The notes: generated from the letters alone by a model not told the origin. A DNA stretch of 63,454 bases from Deltaproteobacteria bacterium (GCA_029262355.1 JAJCZO010000389.1:1-63454); one strand, 5' to 3'; positions 37,090 to 46,865 are shown, numbered from the stretch's first letter. Numbers and translations are program-made.

Positions 37090-38289
37090 ATGAAGGTCGA
37101 TCGCGATCTGGGAACCGCCGCGACGCTGGCCGCGGGCTCGTGGGTCTACTTCGTCGCAGTGGCGCTCGGGATCGCGCGCGCCGCCGAGATCCCGCTGCCG
37201 ACTCTCGCGCTGTTCTTCGATGGACACCTCTATCTCGAGATCGCGAAGTCATTCCCGCTGCCGTACGGACCGGGATCACTCGACTACACGGGATATGCCG
37301 GGGGCTACCCAGCGTTCGCCGCGGCGATCCGGCTCGTCGTCCCCGATTCGTTGGCCAGCTGGGGTACGGTGCTCCTGCTAGCCTCGTGGATCCCCGCCGC
37401 ACTCTGCACGGGAGTGTTCTACACCCTCTGCCGACAGGTTGGGGCACCACCCCTCGCGGGAGCTCTCTTGTTTGTCGTCGCCAATCCGCGCTGGGTCGCC
37501 GTGTGCGCGACCGCACATTCGGAGCCGTTGGCGATGCTGTTCGTGCTGCTGACATTGCTCGCCTACGTTCGCGGTCGACTCGTCGCCTGTGCCGTTTGGC
37601 TCACCCTGGCAGGGTTCGTCCGACACCCGGCCGTGATGCTCATCGTACCACTGGTCGCAGACCAGCTCCTTCGGGGCGAGAGACGGCGCACGCTCTGCTG
37701 GCTGGCACTTCCCCTGGTGGGCCAAGCGCTGGTCCACGTCTACCTGACCATGCGCGTGCCTGAGTTCGAGAGTGCCGCGCACACGTTGCGTCTCTTCTGG
37801 CAGCCCCAGCTCACGTGGCCATTTGCGTCCTTCTTCGCATACGGCTGGGATCTGAACATTCCCTACGACTACTTCCTGTCGGAAGTGACGCTCTTCTTCG
37901 CGGTCTTCTATCTGGTGGCGATCGTCGTGGGGTTTCGACCGTCCGAGCGCGCGTTGTGGGTGTTTCCGATGTGGGTTGCGCTCAATGTGCTCTCGCATGC
38001 CTCGCTATCGGGCGGAACTGGAGTGCTGGTGTTTACGCGTCTGGTGATCCTCGCCTGGCCCGCCGCCCTCCTGATCGTCTGGCGTCTGGTCGGGCCGTGC
38101 CTGTCGGTGCGGATGCGGGTCGCGGCCATCGCGGGATGCGGGCTCTTCGCCACCACGTTTGCCGTTCAGTACCCGGCGCTCGTCGTTCCGTGGCAGTCGG
38201 CATTCCTCGACCCGGCGCTCTCGGAGCGGATGCACACGCTCGATCATCCGGAACCACGCTGGATTCGGTTTCCCCGGTCGGGCCGATGA
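37090..38289 (+). CDS. Polytopic membrane protein, mannosyltransferase-like (GT-C)
   Basis: A 399-aa inner-membrane protein with about ten helices. The first outer loop reads ALFFDGHLYLEIAKSFPLPY; an aspartate followed by a YLxIA pattern resembles PIG-V/GT76-type mannosyltransferases and other GT-C enzymes. The later AHSEPLAMLFVLLTLLAYV is typical of this class. It starts 13 bases after the CxPxL sulfatase-like gene, so the two are probably one operon. A role in building a surface glycolipid that the sulfatase-like enzymes trim or decorate is inference. Confidence 0.6.
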   Translation: MKVDRDLGTAATLAAGSWVYFVAVALGIARAAEIPLPTLALFFDGHLYLEIAKSFPLPYGPGSLDYTGYAGGYPAFAAAIRLVVPDSLASWGTVLLLASWIPAALCTGVFYTLCRQVGAPPLAGALLFVVANPRWVAVCATAHSEPLAMLFVLLTLLAYVRGRLVACAVWLTLAGFVRHPAVMLIVPLVADQLLRGERRRTLCWLALPLVGQALVHVYLTMRVPEFESAAHTLRLFWQPQLTWPFASFFAYGWDLNIPYDYFLSEVTLFFAVFYLVAIVVGFRPSERALWVFPMWVALNVLSHASLSGGTGVLVFTRLVILAWPAALLIVWRLVGPCLSVRMRVAAIAGCGLFATTFAVQYPALVVPWQSAFLDPALSERMHTLDHPEPRWIRFPRSGR

Positions 38290-38364
38290 GTCACGGAGCC
38301 TCCGCGTAGGCGGCAGAGCGCGGGGGCATCCCCGTTCCCTGCCCACGTGTGGCGGCTCGCCCGA

Positions 38365-39759
38365 TTACTCGATGTAGCCCAGCGCCCGGAGTTCCCGTGC
38401 CGTCTTGTCGTCGAGGGCGTCCGCGCGGGGCAGCGGACCTTCGGCGTGTGCGCGCGCGGCCGCAACGAGCTCTTCGGTGCGGCCGGGCGCGAGCGGGCTC
38501 ACTTCCCGAGGGTCGGTCTCGAGATCGAACAGTCTCGCTTCGTCCTCCGTCACGACGACCTTGCGGTTGTCTCGCCACGCGACCGCGCCGTTCAATCGGT
38601 TCGCCAGGGGATCCGTACCGGCCCCGGGATCGGAGGGAACCCGCACCTCTGCGAAGTACGTCGCGCTGGTCAGAGGCTCTCCCCGGAGCGCCCCCGCGAG
38701 TGAGCGACCGTCGACGTTCCCAGGAGGCTCGAATCCGAGCCACTCCAGTATGGTGGGAGTGAGATCGACGAGGCCGGCGCGGGAGCGGACGACGCCGGGC
38801 TCGACTCCTGGGCCTCCGATGAGAAGGGGAACGCGGATGGCTGGCTCGTATTGCGTACCGTGGCCGATCTCACCGAACTCCCCCAGCAGCTCGCCGTGAT
38901 CGCTCGTGGCGATCACGAGCGTGTCGTCCAGAGACTTGCGATCGGCAAGCCCGTCGAGCAGGCGACCGAAGAGCGCGTCGGCGTCGATGACGCGTCCGGC
39001 ATACAACGCCTGGAGCGCCGCGGTGGCCTCGGCCGAGTCCTTCCAGGTACCGCGAAGCGACATCACTTCTCGAACCGTCGCTCCGTCGGCGAGTGGCCCA
39101 CGATAGGCGCCCATTCGTTCGGCTGCATACGTCGTCAGCGGGAGAGGAAGGTGCGGCTCGAAGAGGTGAACCCAGAGAAGGAAGGGTTCCTGGGCTTTCT
39201 CGAGCCATCGCAGCGCTGCGCGCACCGTGTCGCGCCCCGGGCGGATCGGTGAGTCACGAGGATTCTTCTTTGCGCGGCTCCGTCGTTGGAAGCCTTGGCC
39301 GAGCCCGCCTCGATGGACCATGGATTTGAAGCTCACGAACGCGGCGGTTGCGTAGCCGTCGGCCTCGAGAGTCTCGGCCAATGTGGATTGGCTGTCGGCG
39401 AGAGCGTCCGCATTCGAGCGAACCCCGTGTCGGCCAGGGTAGAGCCCGGTGAACATCGAGCTGTGCGACGGGAACGTCGTTCCCATCGGCGCGACGGTTT
39501 CGAGGAACGCGCGACCGGTACGGGCGAAGGCGTCGAGACGAGGCGTGAGGTCGTCGGTACTTCCGAACGCGCCCAGATGGTCGGCGCGAAGCGTGTCGAT
39601 GGTGACGATCAACACGTTGGGTCGAGCGGGGCGCTCGACCGGGGCTTCTCCGAAGTTGCAGGCCGACGCCAGAACGGGCGCGACAGAAAGGCGGAGCAAC
39701 AACCCGAAGATGGAGGAGAACGACAACCCGGAACCTGCCCGCCGGCCAGTCTGCTCCAT
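38365..39759 (-). CDS. Sulfatase-like lipoprotein with Thr nucleophile, second copy
   Basis: A 464-aa paralogue of the protein at 34214. Lipobox-like ending VLASAC (Cys34); NVLIVTIDTLRADHLGAFGS for the first metal site; GTTFPSHSSMFTGLYPGRHG at the nucleophile site, reading Thr95-Phe-Pro-Ser-His99 rather than Cys-x-Pro-x-Arg; LVIATSDHGELLGEFGEIGH for the later ligands. The C-terminus RELRALGYIE matches the sister protein's end. It converges on the GT-C-like gene at 37090. The substrate is unknown. Confidence 0.85.
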   Translation of the reverse strand: MEQTGRRAGSGLSFSSIFGLLLRLSVAPVLASACNFGEAPVERPARPNVLIVTIDTLRADHLGAFGSTDDLTPRLDAFARTGRAFLETVAPMGTTFPSHSSMFTGLYPGRHGVRSNADALADSQSTLAETLEADGYATAAFVSFKSMVHRGGLGQGFQRRSRAKKNPRDSPIRPGRDTVRAALRWLEKAQEPFLLWVHLFEPHLPLPLTTYAAERMGAYRGPLADGATVREVMSLRGTWKDSAEATAALQALYAGRVIDADALFGRLLDGLADRKSLDDTLVIATSDHGELLGEFGEIGHGTQYEPAIRVPLLIGGPGVEPGVVRSRAGLVDLTPTILEWLGFEPPGNVDGRSLAGALRGEPLTSATYFAEVRVPSDPGAGTDPLANRLNGAVAWRDNRKVVVTEDEARLFDLETDPREVSPLAPGRTEELVAAARAHAEGPLPRADALDDKTARELRALGYIE

Positions 39760-39952
39760 CCGCCTGCCGAGAACAACGCTGCGTCGGCCACCGATGCGCC
39801 GGGCTCGTCTCGAAGAGGGTCTTCACCGCCTGCGGCCGCGACCGATGGTCCCTGCCACCAAGAATCCGCCTCCACAGTCGCCCGATTTCGCAGGGGTTCC
39901 TCGCCCCATCCAGGTCAGCCCATCGCAGCGCACTGCCCCGCGCACATCGACT

Positions 39953-41605
39953 CTACATCTCGTAAATATGCGGAACGATCAGCGGCCGTTGCCCGCGCGT
40001 CCGCGAGAAGTACCGCTTCAGAGCGCGACGCACTTCATCCTCCACCTCGAGGAAGTCGGCACGTGACTCCGGCGTCAGCTCTCGAAGGCGATCCATCATC
40101 ACATCTCGCGCTTCGTCGAGCACCTCGTACCCCTCTCCCTCGCGCAGCAAGCCGCGCGTCACGAGCTCGGGCTCCGTGCGAATCTCGCCCGTTTGAGGGT
40201 TCACGGCGATCACCGCCACGACGAAGCCGCCGTCCGACAGATGACGTCGGTCGCGGAGAACCTCGAGCCCGATCTCGCCCTCGCCCGAACCGTCCACCAG
40301 CACCCTGCCTACGGGAACCTTCTCTCCCGTGTGCGGCCCCGCGTCGTCGATCTCGAGGACATCACCGTCTTCGAGCAAGAAGATGTGATCGCGCGGGATA
40401 CCCATGTCGGCGGCGAGGTCACGGTGGGCGGCGAGGTGGCGATACTCCCCGTGCACGGGAACGAAATACTTCGGCTTGGTGATGCTGATCATCTCGCGAA
40501 GCTCGGTCTTGTACGCGTGGCCCGACACGTGAACGTGCGAGTCGTGACCCTGGTGGATCGTCGCGCCGAGCTTCGCGAAGCGGTTCAAGAGCTTATGCAC
40601 GGCCCGCTCGTTGCCCGGGATGACGCGCGAGGACAGAATGACGCCGTCGCCCGGCTCGACCTCGAGCTTCTTGAACCGCCCCTCGGAGGCGCGCGACAGC
40701 GCCGCGCGTGGCTCCCCCTGCGATCCGGTCACCAGCATCGCCGTATCCTTCGCCGGCAACTGCATCGCTTGCTCGACCGTCAGGAAGCCCCCCATCGGTG
40801 AGCGCAGAAGCCCGAGCTCGCCGGCGAGACGCGTCGAGTCCTCGAACCCCCGCCCCGCGACCGCCAGACTGCGCCCGGCTGCGTCTGCCGCATCAACGAC
40901 CTGTTGGATGCGATGCAGGTGTGACGCAAACGTGGTGATCATCACGCGCCCCGGCGTCTTGCGCATGATCTCCTCGATGTGCGGGCCGACTTCCGACTCC
41001 GAGCCGCACACGCCTTCGTGCTCGACGTTCGTCGAGTCGGAGAGGAGAAGGAGAATCCCCTTCTTTCCCCAATCGGTGATGCGATTGAGATCTGCGGTGC
41101 GCCCGTCGACGGGATTCGGATCGATCTTGAAGTCGCCGCTGTGAAGAATCACGCCCTGCGGCGTTTTGATCGCGAGTGCGCACGCATCGACGATCGAGTG
41201 GGTCATGTGGATCGGCTCGACCTCGAACGGCCCGACCTGGAAATGCGTTCCGGGCTCCAGAACTTCGATCTTGTGGTCGATGCCGTTGCGGCGGAGCTTC
41301 GCAGCTGCGAGCGAGGCCGCGAGGCGCGGTCCGAAGACCGGCACCGGCATCTCGTCGAGAAGCCGGGGCAACGCCCCGATGTGGTCCTCGTGCCCATGGG
41401 TCAGGACGACGCCCTTCAGATAACCGGGGCGCTCCCGAAGGTACGTCAGATCGGGCAGCAGGAGGTCGATCCCGAGGCCCGGGCGTTCCGGGAACAGTAC
41501 GCCGCAATCGATCGCCAGCGCCCCGTCGTCGGCCTCGACCAGGAGCATGTTGAGCCCGATCTCACCGAGTCCGCCCAGAGGGACGATGCGCACAGAGCCA
41601 GCCAC
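39953..41605 (-). CDS. rnj: Ribonuclease J
   Basis: A 550-aa metallo-beta-lactamase/beta-CASP nuclease that combines endonuclease and 5'-exonuclease action in mRNA and rRNA turnover. LTHGHEDHIGALPRLL near residue 70 is the metal motif; later metal His and Asp are in THSIVDACALAI and LHSGDFKID. The beta-CASP part has LLSDSTNVEHEGVCGSE, and the end domain includes VHVSGHAYKTELREMI and PVHGEYRHLAAHRDLA. GTG start with a GAGGTGAGG site. Common in Firmicutes, Actinobacteria and some deltaproteobacterial lineages, which informs the placement. Confidence 0.95.
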   Translation of the reverse strand: MAGSVRIVPLGGLGEIGLNMLLVEADDGALAIDCGVLFPERPGLGIDLLLPDLTYLRERPGYLKGVVLTHGHEDHIGALPRLLDEMPVPVFGPRLAASLAAAKLRRNGIDHKIEVLEPGTHFQVGPFEVEPIHMTHSIVDACALAIKTPQGVILHSGDFKIDPNPVDGRTADLNRITDWGKKGILLLLSDSTNVEHEGVCGSESEVGPHIEEIMRKTPGRVMITTFASHLHRIQQVVDAADAAGRSLAVAGRGFEDSTRLAGELGLLRSPMGGFLTVEQAMQLPAKDTAMLVTGSQGEPRAALSRASEGRFKKLEVEPGDGVILSSRVIPGNERAVHKLLNRFAKLGATIHQGHDSHVHVSGHAYKTELREMISITKPKYFVPVHGEYRHLAAHRDLAADMGIPRDHIFLLEDGDVLEIDDAGPHTGEKVPVGRVLVDGSGEGEIGLEVLRDRRHLSDGGFVVAVIAVNPQTGEIRTEPELVTRGLLREGEGYEVLDEARDVMMDRLRELTPESRADFLEVEDEVRRALKRYFSRTRGQRPLIVPHIYEM

Positions 41606-41650
41606 TACCTCACCTCTTCTCGTCCGGAGGGCCCTCCCTCCGTGGCGCCA

Positions 41651-41679
41651 GACCTACGGGCGCAGGGAAACCATGTCAA
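41651..41679 (-). promoter_or_regulatory. Promoter for RNase J
   Basis: Minus strand: TTGACA (41674-41679), 17-base spacer, TAGGTC (41651-41656). Leader about 39 bases to the GTG, with a Shine-Dalgarno. Confidence 0.55.
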
Positions 41680-41694
41680 TTGCATGGGAGTGCA

Positions 41695-41723
41695 TTGCCC
41701 ACGAGCCCCGGGCGTTGTAGCGA
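41695..41723 (+). promoter_or_regulatory. Possible promoter for ssb
   Basis: TTGCCC (41695-41700), 17-base spacer, TAGCGA (41718-41723), divergent from the RNase J promoter. The -35 matches only partly. Leader about 50 bases. Confidence 0.3.
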
Positions 41724-41779
41724 ACCCTGCACGCGTTCGGGGAGGTTCCCGAAGCGCTCGAAACTGGAGGGAACGAGGG

Positions 41780-42202
41780 ATGTCGGTCAATAAGGCGATT
41801 ATCGTAGGCAACCTCGGAGCGGACCCGGAGCTGAGATTCACGCCGAGCGGACGTCCCGTGGCCAACTTCAATGTGGCAACGAGCTCGGCCTGGAAGGACA
41901 AGACGAGCGGCGAGAAGAAGGAAGACACCCAGTGGCACAAGATCGTCGTCTGGGGCCCACAAGCCGAGAACTGCTCGAAGTACCTCCAGAAGGGCCGACA
42001 GGTGTACGTCGAGGGCGAGATCCGAACGCGCAACTACGAGGACAAGGAAGGCGTCAAACGCTGGACCACCGAGATCGTCGCGCGCGACGTGAAGTTCCTC
42101 GGCAGTAAGGGCGGGGGCGGCGGGGGCGACTTCGGTGCCCCGAACGATCCGCCCAGTGGCTTCGAAGAGACCGGCGGCAGCGACGAAGAGATCCCGTTCT
42201 AG
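41780..42202 (+). CDS. ssb: Single-stranded DNA-binding protein
   Basis: Binds and protects single-stranded DNA in replication, repair and recombination. A 140-aa protein: OB-fold domain (SVNKAIIVGNLGADPELRFT, ATSSAWKDK, WHKIVVWGPQAENCSKYLQK, QVYVEGEIRTRNYEDKEGVK) to about residue 105. A glycine-rich linker and the acidic tip DEEIPF follow; in this family the tip docks partner proteins. The ATG is preceded by GGAGGG eight bases upstream. Divergent from RNase J. Confidence 0.97.
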   Translation: MSVNKAIIVGNLGADPELRFTPSGRPVANFNVATSSAWKDKTSGEKKEDTQWHKIVVWGPQAENCSKYLQKGRQVYVEGEIRTRNYEDKEGVKRWTTEIVARDVKFLGSKGGGGGGDFGAPNDPPSGFEETGGSDEEIPF

Positions 42203-42224
42203 CTCGACTTCGCCGGCACCACAC

Positions 42225-44246
42225 TCAGGGGAACGCGGCGGCCAGCTCTGCCAGGATCTCGTTGACGCCGCAGTCGAGCGCGGGATCGAGATAGCTCGAA
42301 TGCTGACACTCGGGCGCAGTATGCACGGGTGCCGTGACTGGTGACGCGCCGAGGGCAACCAGCCTCGCTACCAGCAGCGCTCGCGCGTCCGCATCGTAGT
42401 GGTTGTCCGCCTCGTTGAGGAGCGACAACGCGCGCGGGGCCCGCAAGCCTGCCACCGCGTACACGGGCGAGCCCGCACGCATGGTGGCCAGAGCCGGATC
42501 GGTCGCGCCGGCGCCCGGATCGGTCGCGCCGGTCGGCGGATCCCAGTAGGTGAGAGCCGCGAGACCAGCGGGCAGGAAGTAGTCGCTCGGCATACCAAAG
42601 CCCTCGATGCTCCCGTAAGTCGCCTCGTAGCTCGCCAGCAGGCAAGCGTTCGAGCACGCTGGCGGCAGGTTGCCGTACCCGACACCGCAATCGGCCCCCA
42701 GCGGTACAGCCTCGAAGAAATTCGCCACCAGGATCTCCATGCCCAGCTCGGTGATGTAACCGCGCAGTAGATCCCCAAGCGGTTGCCCGGCAGCGAGACC
42801 CGCCGCGTCGACCTGCGTCATACCCATCGCGGCAGACGCCATGTCGGCGAAAAACGATGTTGCGGCGAGCACGCCGATCGGCTCGGACACCGGACTCGAA
42901 CTCGCGAGCGCCTCGTCGTACCGCCCGCGCGAGTTGGCGAAGTGATTTCCCGTCTCGGCGGCCATGATCACAGTGCGGATGGAGAGGCCCGTCTGCAGGT
43001 CGGACAGGGCCGGCTCGGTGGATGCCGCCCACAAAGCCGACCAGGTGCCCATCGACAGGCCGAGGAAGGCGACGTCCCCCGACCCGCTCCCGTGCTCCGT
43101 CCGCGCCCACTGCGCCGCCGCCAGAATGCCACGCGTGTCGAAGATCCAGTGATCACGGAAGCGAATCGAACCGAGACCCGGCGCACCGGGCCCACGATTG
43201 CGGTAGCGAACGAACACGGTGAGGTTGCCGGCGTCGGCCAGCAGTTGGGCGTCTGCTTCGTGGCTCGAGCTCGTGGGCAGGGCCTCGGGAGAACAGTTCG
43301 CGACACCGAGATGGTTCTGCCCCCCCCCGTAGATCACCACGGGGTACGGTCCTGGTCCGTGCACGCCCGCGTCGGGAGAGGCTGCGTAGATCGTCATCGT
43401 GTCGGTACTGCCGTCGGGCTGCAGTACGGCGATCTCGTGGTACCCATCGCCCGTCGTGCCCCCCGCAGACGGGAACAGGGCGGCGAACAGATCGTCCGAG
43501 GCCGTCTCGGCCGCGGTGGCGACGCAACCCTGCTCGCCCGGCACGCTCAACGAGCAGCTATCGAGGAGCACGAGCGAAGCAGAGTCACACTTCGCCACCT
43601 TGGCGTCCGACTGCGCCCGCGCCGCGGCGATGTTCCCCTTCGGGTCCGCCGTCAGACACTCCGCTCCGCTCGGGGCGAGGTCCTCGCGCAACTGGCAGCC
43701 GTGCTGTTCCTTCATGCGCTTGTCGGCGTACTTCAGAAACGCCTTCGCGATGTTCGTCTGGCACTTCCCCGCCAAGACGTTGGGGGCGGGCGGGCTACCA
43801 AGCGTGTCGGTGAGGAGGCGCTCCCCGCCCGACTGCGCCGCGCAGACGAGACATCGCGCCACCGAGACGTAATCGGTGATCGCAATCGACGCGCACGGGG
43901 CCGGGCACGAGGCGTACCCCAGGACGGCGGGCGCCGAAGCCCCGGCGCAGTGCTTGATCGCCGCCGACTCGACCTTCTCCGCCGCGCGAACGACCTTATC
44001 GACACCCGGCATCTGCGCTACGAGATTGCAGTCCGTGCCCGCCGGCACGGCCCCCTGCATGCGAGCCTTGTGACAGCGAAGGCTCTGTTTCACGAAAGTC
44101 ACGCCGAGCTTCCGAACCGCCTTGGCCATCCGACTGCGGCACCGCACATCGTCTGGCGACAGCGCCTGAGCCTCGCCGACGAACGCGGTAACGAGCACGA
44201 CCGCCAAGAGCGCCCGGATCGCGCGAAGCTCCGTCCCCGACCCCAT
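42225..44246 (-). CDS. Secreted protein: cysteine-rich domain fused to alpha/beta-hydrolase
   Basis: A 673-aa exported protein. The signal peptide (LRAIRALLAVVLVTAF) is followed by about 220 residues rich in regularly spaced cysteines and lysines (VRCRSRMAKAVRKLG, SLRCHKARMQ, AIKHCAGAS, KCQTNIAKAFLKYADKRMKE), a pattern I know only from uncharacterised proteins. The rest is an alpha/beta-hydrolase fold: PYPVVIYGGGQNHLG, then the nucleophile elbow FLGLSMGTWSALW (Ser near residue 390), with a candidate late Asp in NEADNHYDADA and a C-terminal His in PECQHSSYLDP. An esterase, lipase or peptidase is plausible. The ATG at 44246 coincides with the predicted transcription start. Confidence 0.75.
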   Translation of the reverse strand: MGSGTELRAIRALLAVVLVTAFVGEAQALSPDDVRCRSRMAKAVRKLGVTFVKQSLRCHKARMQGAVPAGTDCNLVAQMPGVDKVVRAAEKVESAAIKHCAGASAPAVLGYASCPAPCASIAITDYVSVARCLVCAAQSGGERLLTDTLGSPPAPNVLAGKCQTNIAKAFLKYADKRMKEQHGCQLREDLAPSGAECLTADPKGNIAAARAQSDAKVAKCDSASLVLLDSCSLSVPGEQGCVATAAETASDDLFAALFPSAGGTTGDGYHEIAVLQPDGSTDTMTIYAASPDAGVHGPGPYPVVIYGGGQNHLGVANCSPEALPTSSSHEADAQLLADAGNLTVFVRYRNRGPGAPGLGSIRFRDHWIFDTRGILAAAQWARTEHGSGSGDVAFLGLSMGTWSALWAASTEPALSDLQTGLSIRTVIMAAETGNHFANSRGRYDEALASSSPVSEPIGVLAATSFFADMASAAMGMTQVDAAGLAAGQPLGDLLRGYITELGMEILVANFFEAVPLGADCGVGYGNLPPACSNACLLASYEATYGSIEGFGMPSDYFLPAGLAALTYWDPPTGATDPGAGATDPALATMRAGSPVYAVAGLRAPRALSLLNEADNHYDADARALLVARLVALGASPVTAPVHTAPECQHSSYLDPALDCGVNEILAELAAAFP

Positions 44247-44252
44247 ATCCCG

Positions 44253-44282
44253 GCTGTATGGGGCCAGAACCTCCGGTGTCAA
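44253..44282 (-). promoter_or_regulatory. Promoter directly abutting the hydrolase ATG
   Basis: Minus strand: TTGACA (44277-44282), 18-base spacer, TACAGC (44253-44258), then six bases to the ATG. Predicted transcription start equals the start codon, implying a leaderless mRNA. Confidence 0.5.
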
Positions 44283-44291
44283 CAAAGAACC

Positions 44292-44963
44292 TCAGAGCCG
44301 CCCCGTCTCGACGAAACTGAGCCAGCGACCTCGACCGATGACCACATGATCGAGGACCTTTACGCCGAGCAACTCACCAGCGGTCCGGAGTCGCCGAGTG
44401 AGCGCCTCGTCTTCGGCCGACGGACTCGGATCGCCACTGGGGTGGTTGTGGGCGAGGATGAGCGACGACGCCGCCTCGCGCAGAGCGAACCGAAAGACCT
44501 CGCGTGGATGGACGAGGCTGGCCGTGAGCGTGCCCTCCGACACCCGGATCTCGCGCATCAGCCGACCCTTCGAGTCGAGCAGCAGGACGTAGAAACGCTC
44601 CTGCTTCAGGGCCGCGAGTCTTGCATGGAAGTGCCGATACACCTGCCCCGAGTCCGTGATTGCCGCCCCGGCAGGCAACAACGGATGATCCGCCCGCCGC
44701 CCGAGGGCGATGGCTGCGCAGATCGAGGCGGCCCGCGAGCGACCGATTCCGGAGATCTGCGCGAGCTCTGCCGGACTTGCCTCGGCGAGTGACGCAAGCG
44801 TCGGGTAGCAGCGCCGCAGTCGCTCGGCGAGTACCCGCGCGCTGGTGTCGCGGTATCCGCTGCGAAGCAATAGCGCCAATAGGTCTACGTCCGAGAGAGT
44901 CTCGACGCCGACACGCTCGAGCCTCTCCCGCGGACGATCATCCAATGCGAGCTGAGAAGACAT
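44292..44963 (-). CDS. radC: RadC/JAMM-domain protein
   Basis: A 223-aa protein. An N-terminal helix-hairpin-helix part (LASLAEASPAELAQISGIGR) is followed by the JAB1/MPN metal domain with HNHPSGDPSPSAEDEALTRR, the family's metal signature, and a C-terminus VLDHVVIGRGRWLSFVE. Named for DNA repair, but its biochemical role is not settled. The ATG at 44963 matches the usual family start; the frame opens nine codons earlier. Its end lies 45 bases before the hydrolase gene on the same strand. Confidence 0.93.
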   Translation of the reverse strand: MSSQLALDDRPRERLERVGVETLSDVDLLALLLRSGYRDTSARVLAERLRRCYPTLASLAEASPAELAQISGIGRSRAASICAAIALGRRADHPLLPAGAAITDSGQVYRHFHARLAALKQERFYVLLLDSKGRLMREIRVSEGTLTASLVHPREVFRFALREAASSLILAHNHPSGDPSPSAEDEALTRRLRTAGELLGVKVLDHVVIGRGRWLSFVETGRL

Positions 44964-45059
44964 GCCGCGCCTAAGCGCGACACGTGCCAAACGAGATTCC
45001 CGTTTCCTGCCGGCCTCACCAACCAGCGAACGGAACGTCGCGTTTCGCCCGCGAAACGA

Positions 45060-46271
45060 TCAGTCGCGCACGCACCGAACCAAAACGCCGCAGAGGTATT
45101 CGCCCTCCGGATGGGCGGGCACCGTGGGATGGTCGGCCGACGCACCGAGCTGCCGAAGGATCTGCAACCGCTGGCCCGCGGGCGCGGACGTGGCCACGAC
45201 ATGCACGAAGAGGTCGCGGGTAATGTGCGGTGAACAGCTAAAGGTCATCAGGAGCCCCCCCTCGGCGAGCGCCTTCAGCGCCTTGCGGTTGAGGTCGCGG
45301 TAGGCGCGCGTCGCGCGTTCGCGGTCGGCTCGGTGGCGAGCGAACGGCGGCGGATCGAGGACAATGAGCTCGGGACGCTTCTCCGGCTCGACGGGCTGCA
45401 GCGCGTCGAAGACGTCCGACATCCGGAAATCGACCCGCGACGCGTCGAGCCCACTCGCCTCTGCCGACGCGCGAGCGATCTCGAGCGCCGGGCCGGAGGT
45501 CTCGACGGCGCGCACGTGCTCGGCACCGCCCTTCGCGGCCGCGAGCGCGAAGCCACCGGTGTACGAGAAGCAGTCCAGTACGCGGCGACCGCGCCCGAGC
45601 TCAGCAGCCAGTGCCCGGTTGTCGCGCTGATCGAGAAAGAAGCCCGTCTTCTGCCCTCGGCGGATGTCGACGACATGACGCACCCCATTTTCGGAGATGA
45701 CGATCTTCTCCGGCGGCTCGGCGCCGCGACCGACCTCGACCCGATCTTCCAATGCCTCTTCTCGACGTGCCCCACCGGTGGAGCGCTCGAAGATGCCCTT
45801 ACAAGAAAGCTCCTTGGAGATTGCGTCGAAGAGCAGCGGGCGCAGTCGATCGGCGCCCGCGTTCAGCAACTGCGCGACGACGAACGCGCCGTAGACATCG
45901 ACGACGACTCCGGCAAGTCCATCGCCCTCCCCGTTCATGAGGCGATACGCGCTGCCTTCGGACACCAACCCGAGACCACGACGGAGGGCCAGCGCGTCGG
46001 CCACGCGACGCTGCACCAACGCCCCGATGGTCGGGACCGCCTGGCTCGAAATCACGCGCACTGCGATCGACCCGTTCGGGTTGTAGAGCCCCACGCCCAT
46101 CGGCTTGCCGTCCGCGCCTTCGATCCGAACGATCGCGCCCGGTGTGGCGACCCCGTTGAACTGCGCGATCGCGCCCGAGAAGATCCACGGATGACCGGCC
46201 CGGATCGGCCCGTCCTTGCCTCGCTTCAGCTTGACGGTCGCCTCGACGCCGGTGTTTGCCAGATCACTCAT
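45060..46271 (-). CDS. 23S rRNA (cytosine-C5) methyltransferase, RlmI-like
   Basis: A 403-aa class I SAM methyltransferase. An N-terminal PUA-like part ([20 protein letters not shown]) is followed by a central domain ([28 protein letters not shown]) and a SAM-binding Rossmann domain ([30 protein letters not shown]). The catalytic region [10 protein letters not shown] and the second motif MTFSCSPHI sit where RlmI has its Pro-Pro loop and catalytic Cys. RlmI methylates C1962 of 23S rRNA. The ATG at 46271 overlaps the end of moaC, so the two are coupled. Confidence 0.9.
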   Translation of the reverse strand: MSDLANTGVEATVKLKRGKDGPIRAGHPWIFSGAIAQFNGVATPGAIVRIEGADGKPMGVGLYNPNGSIAVRVISSQAVPTIGALVQRRVADALALRRGLGLVSEGSAYRLMNGEGDGLAGVVVDVYGAFVVAQLLNAGADRLRPLLFDAISKELSCKGIFERSTGGARREEALEDRVEVGRGAEPPEKIVISENGVRHVVDIRRGQKTGFFLDQRDNRALAAELGRGRRVLDCFSYTGGFALAAAKGGAEHVRAVETSGPALEIARASAEASGLDASRVDFRMSDVFDALQPVEPEKRPELIVLDPPPFARHRADRERATRAYRDLNRKALKALAEGGLLMTFSCSPHITRDLFVHVVATSAPAGQRLQILRQLGASADHPTVPAHPEGEYLCGVLVRCVRD

Positions 46272-46764
46272 GCGGGCCACGCTCCCAGTCGCCACTGCGA
46301 CCACCACTCTTCTTCACCAGACAGACGTCTTCGAGAACCATCTCGCGATCGATCGCCTTGCACATGTCGTAGATCGTCAGACCCGCGACGGAGACCGCCG
46401 TAAGCGCCTCCATCTCGATCCCGGTCTTGGCCGTAATCCGCGCCTCGGCCTCGAGCGCCACACGACCCACCGCGGCGTCGACGTCGATCCGAACATCGAC
46501 GTACTCGAGTGGCAACGGATGGCAGAGGGGAATCAACTCCCCCGTCTTCTTGGCCGCGAGCACACCCGCGAGACGCGCCGTCGCCAGGACGTCGCCTTTC
46601 GCGATCTGTCCGTCGGCGATCTTCGCGGCCGTCTCGGGCCTCATCCGAACCGCACCGCGAGCCACGGCCACCCGACGCGTAACGGCCTTTTCTCCCACAT
46701 CGACCATCTGCGCTCTCCCGCGCTCGTCGACATGGCTCAGCGTGTTCGGAGGATCCTGGGCCAT
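46264..46764 (-). CDS. moaC: Cyclic pyranopterin monophosphate synthase
   Basis: Second step of molybdenum cofactor synthesis, turning the MoaA product into cyclic pyranopterin monophosphate. The 166-aa length is typical. [20 protein letters not shown] at the start, [17 protein letters not shown] in the middle and [20 protein letters not shown] near the end are family landmarks and carry the active-site Lys, His and Glu region. The ATG at 46764 is chosen because the conserved start lies just after it; the open frame extends 33 codons further into non-conserved sequence. No other moa gene is adjacent. Confidence 0.95.
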   Translation of the reverse strand: MAQDPPNTLSHVDERGRAQMVDVGEKAVTRRVAVARGAVRMRPETAAKIADGQIAKGDVLATARLAGVLAAKKTGELIPLCHPLPLEYVDVRIDVDAAVGRVALEAEARITAKTGIEMEALTAVSVAGLTIYDMCKAIDREMVLEDVCLVKKSGGRSGDWERGPHE

Positions 46765-46865
46765 CCATAGGAATGACACGCGAGGGGCCTCACCGCACTT
46801 TTGTATCCACGCGCGTGGCCCCACCCCCCTTTCCGATCCGGCCGGCACTCGGCTACAAGGCAACC

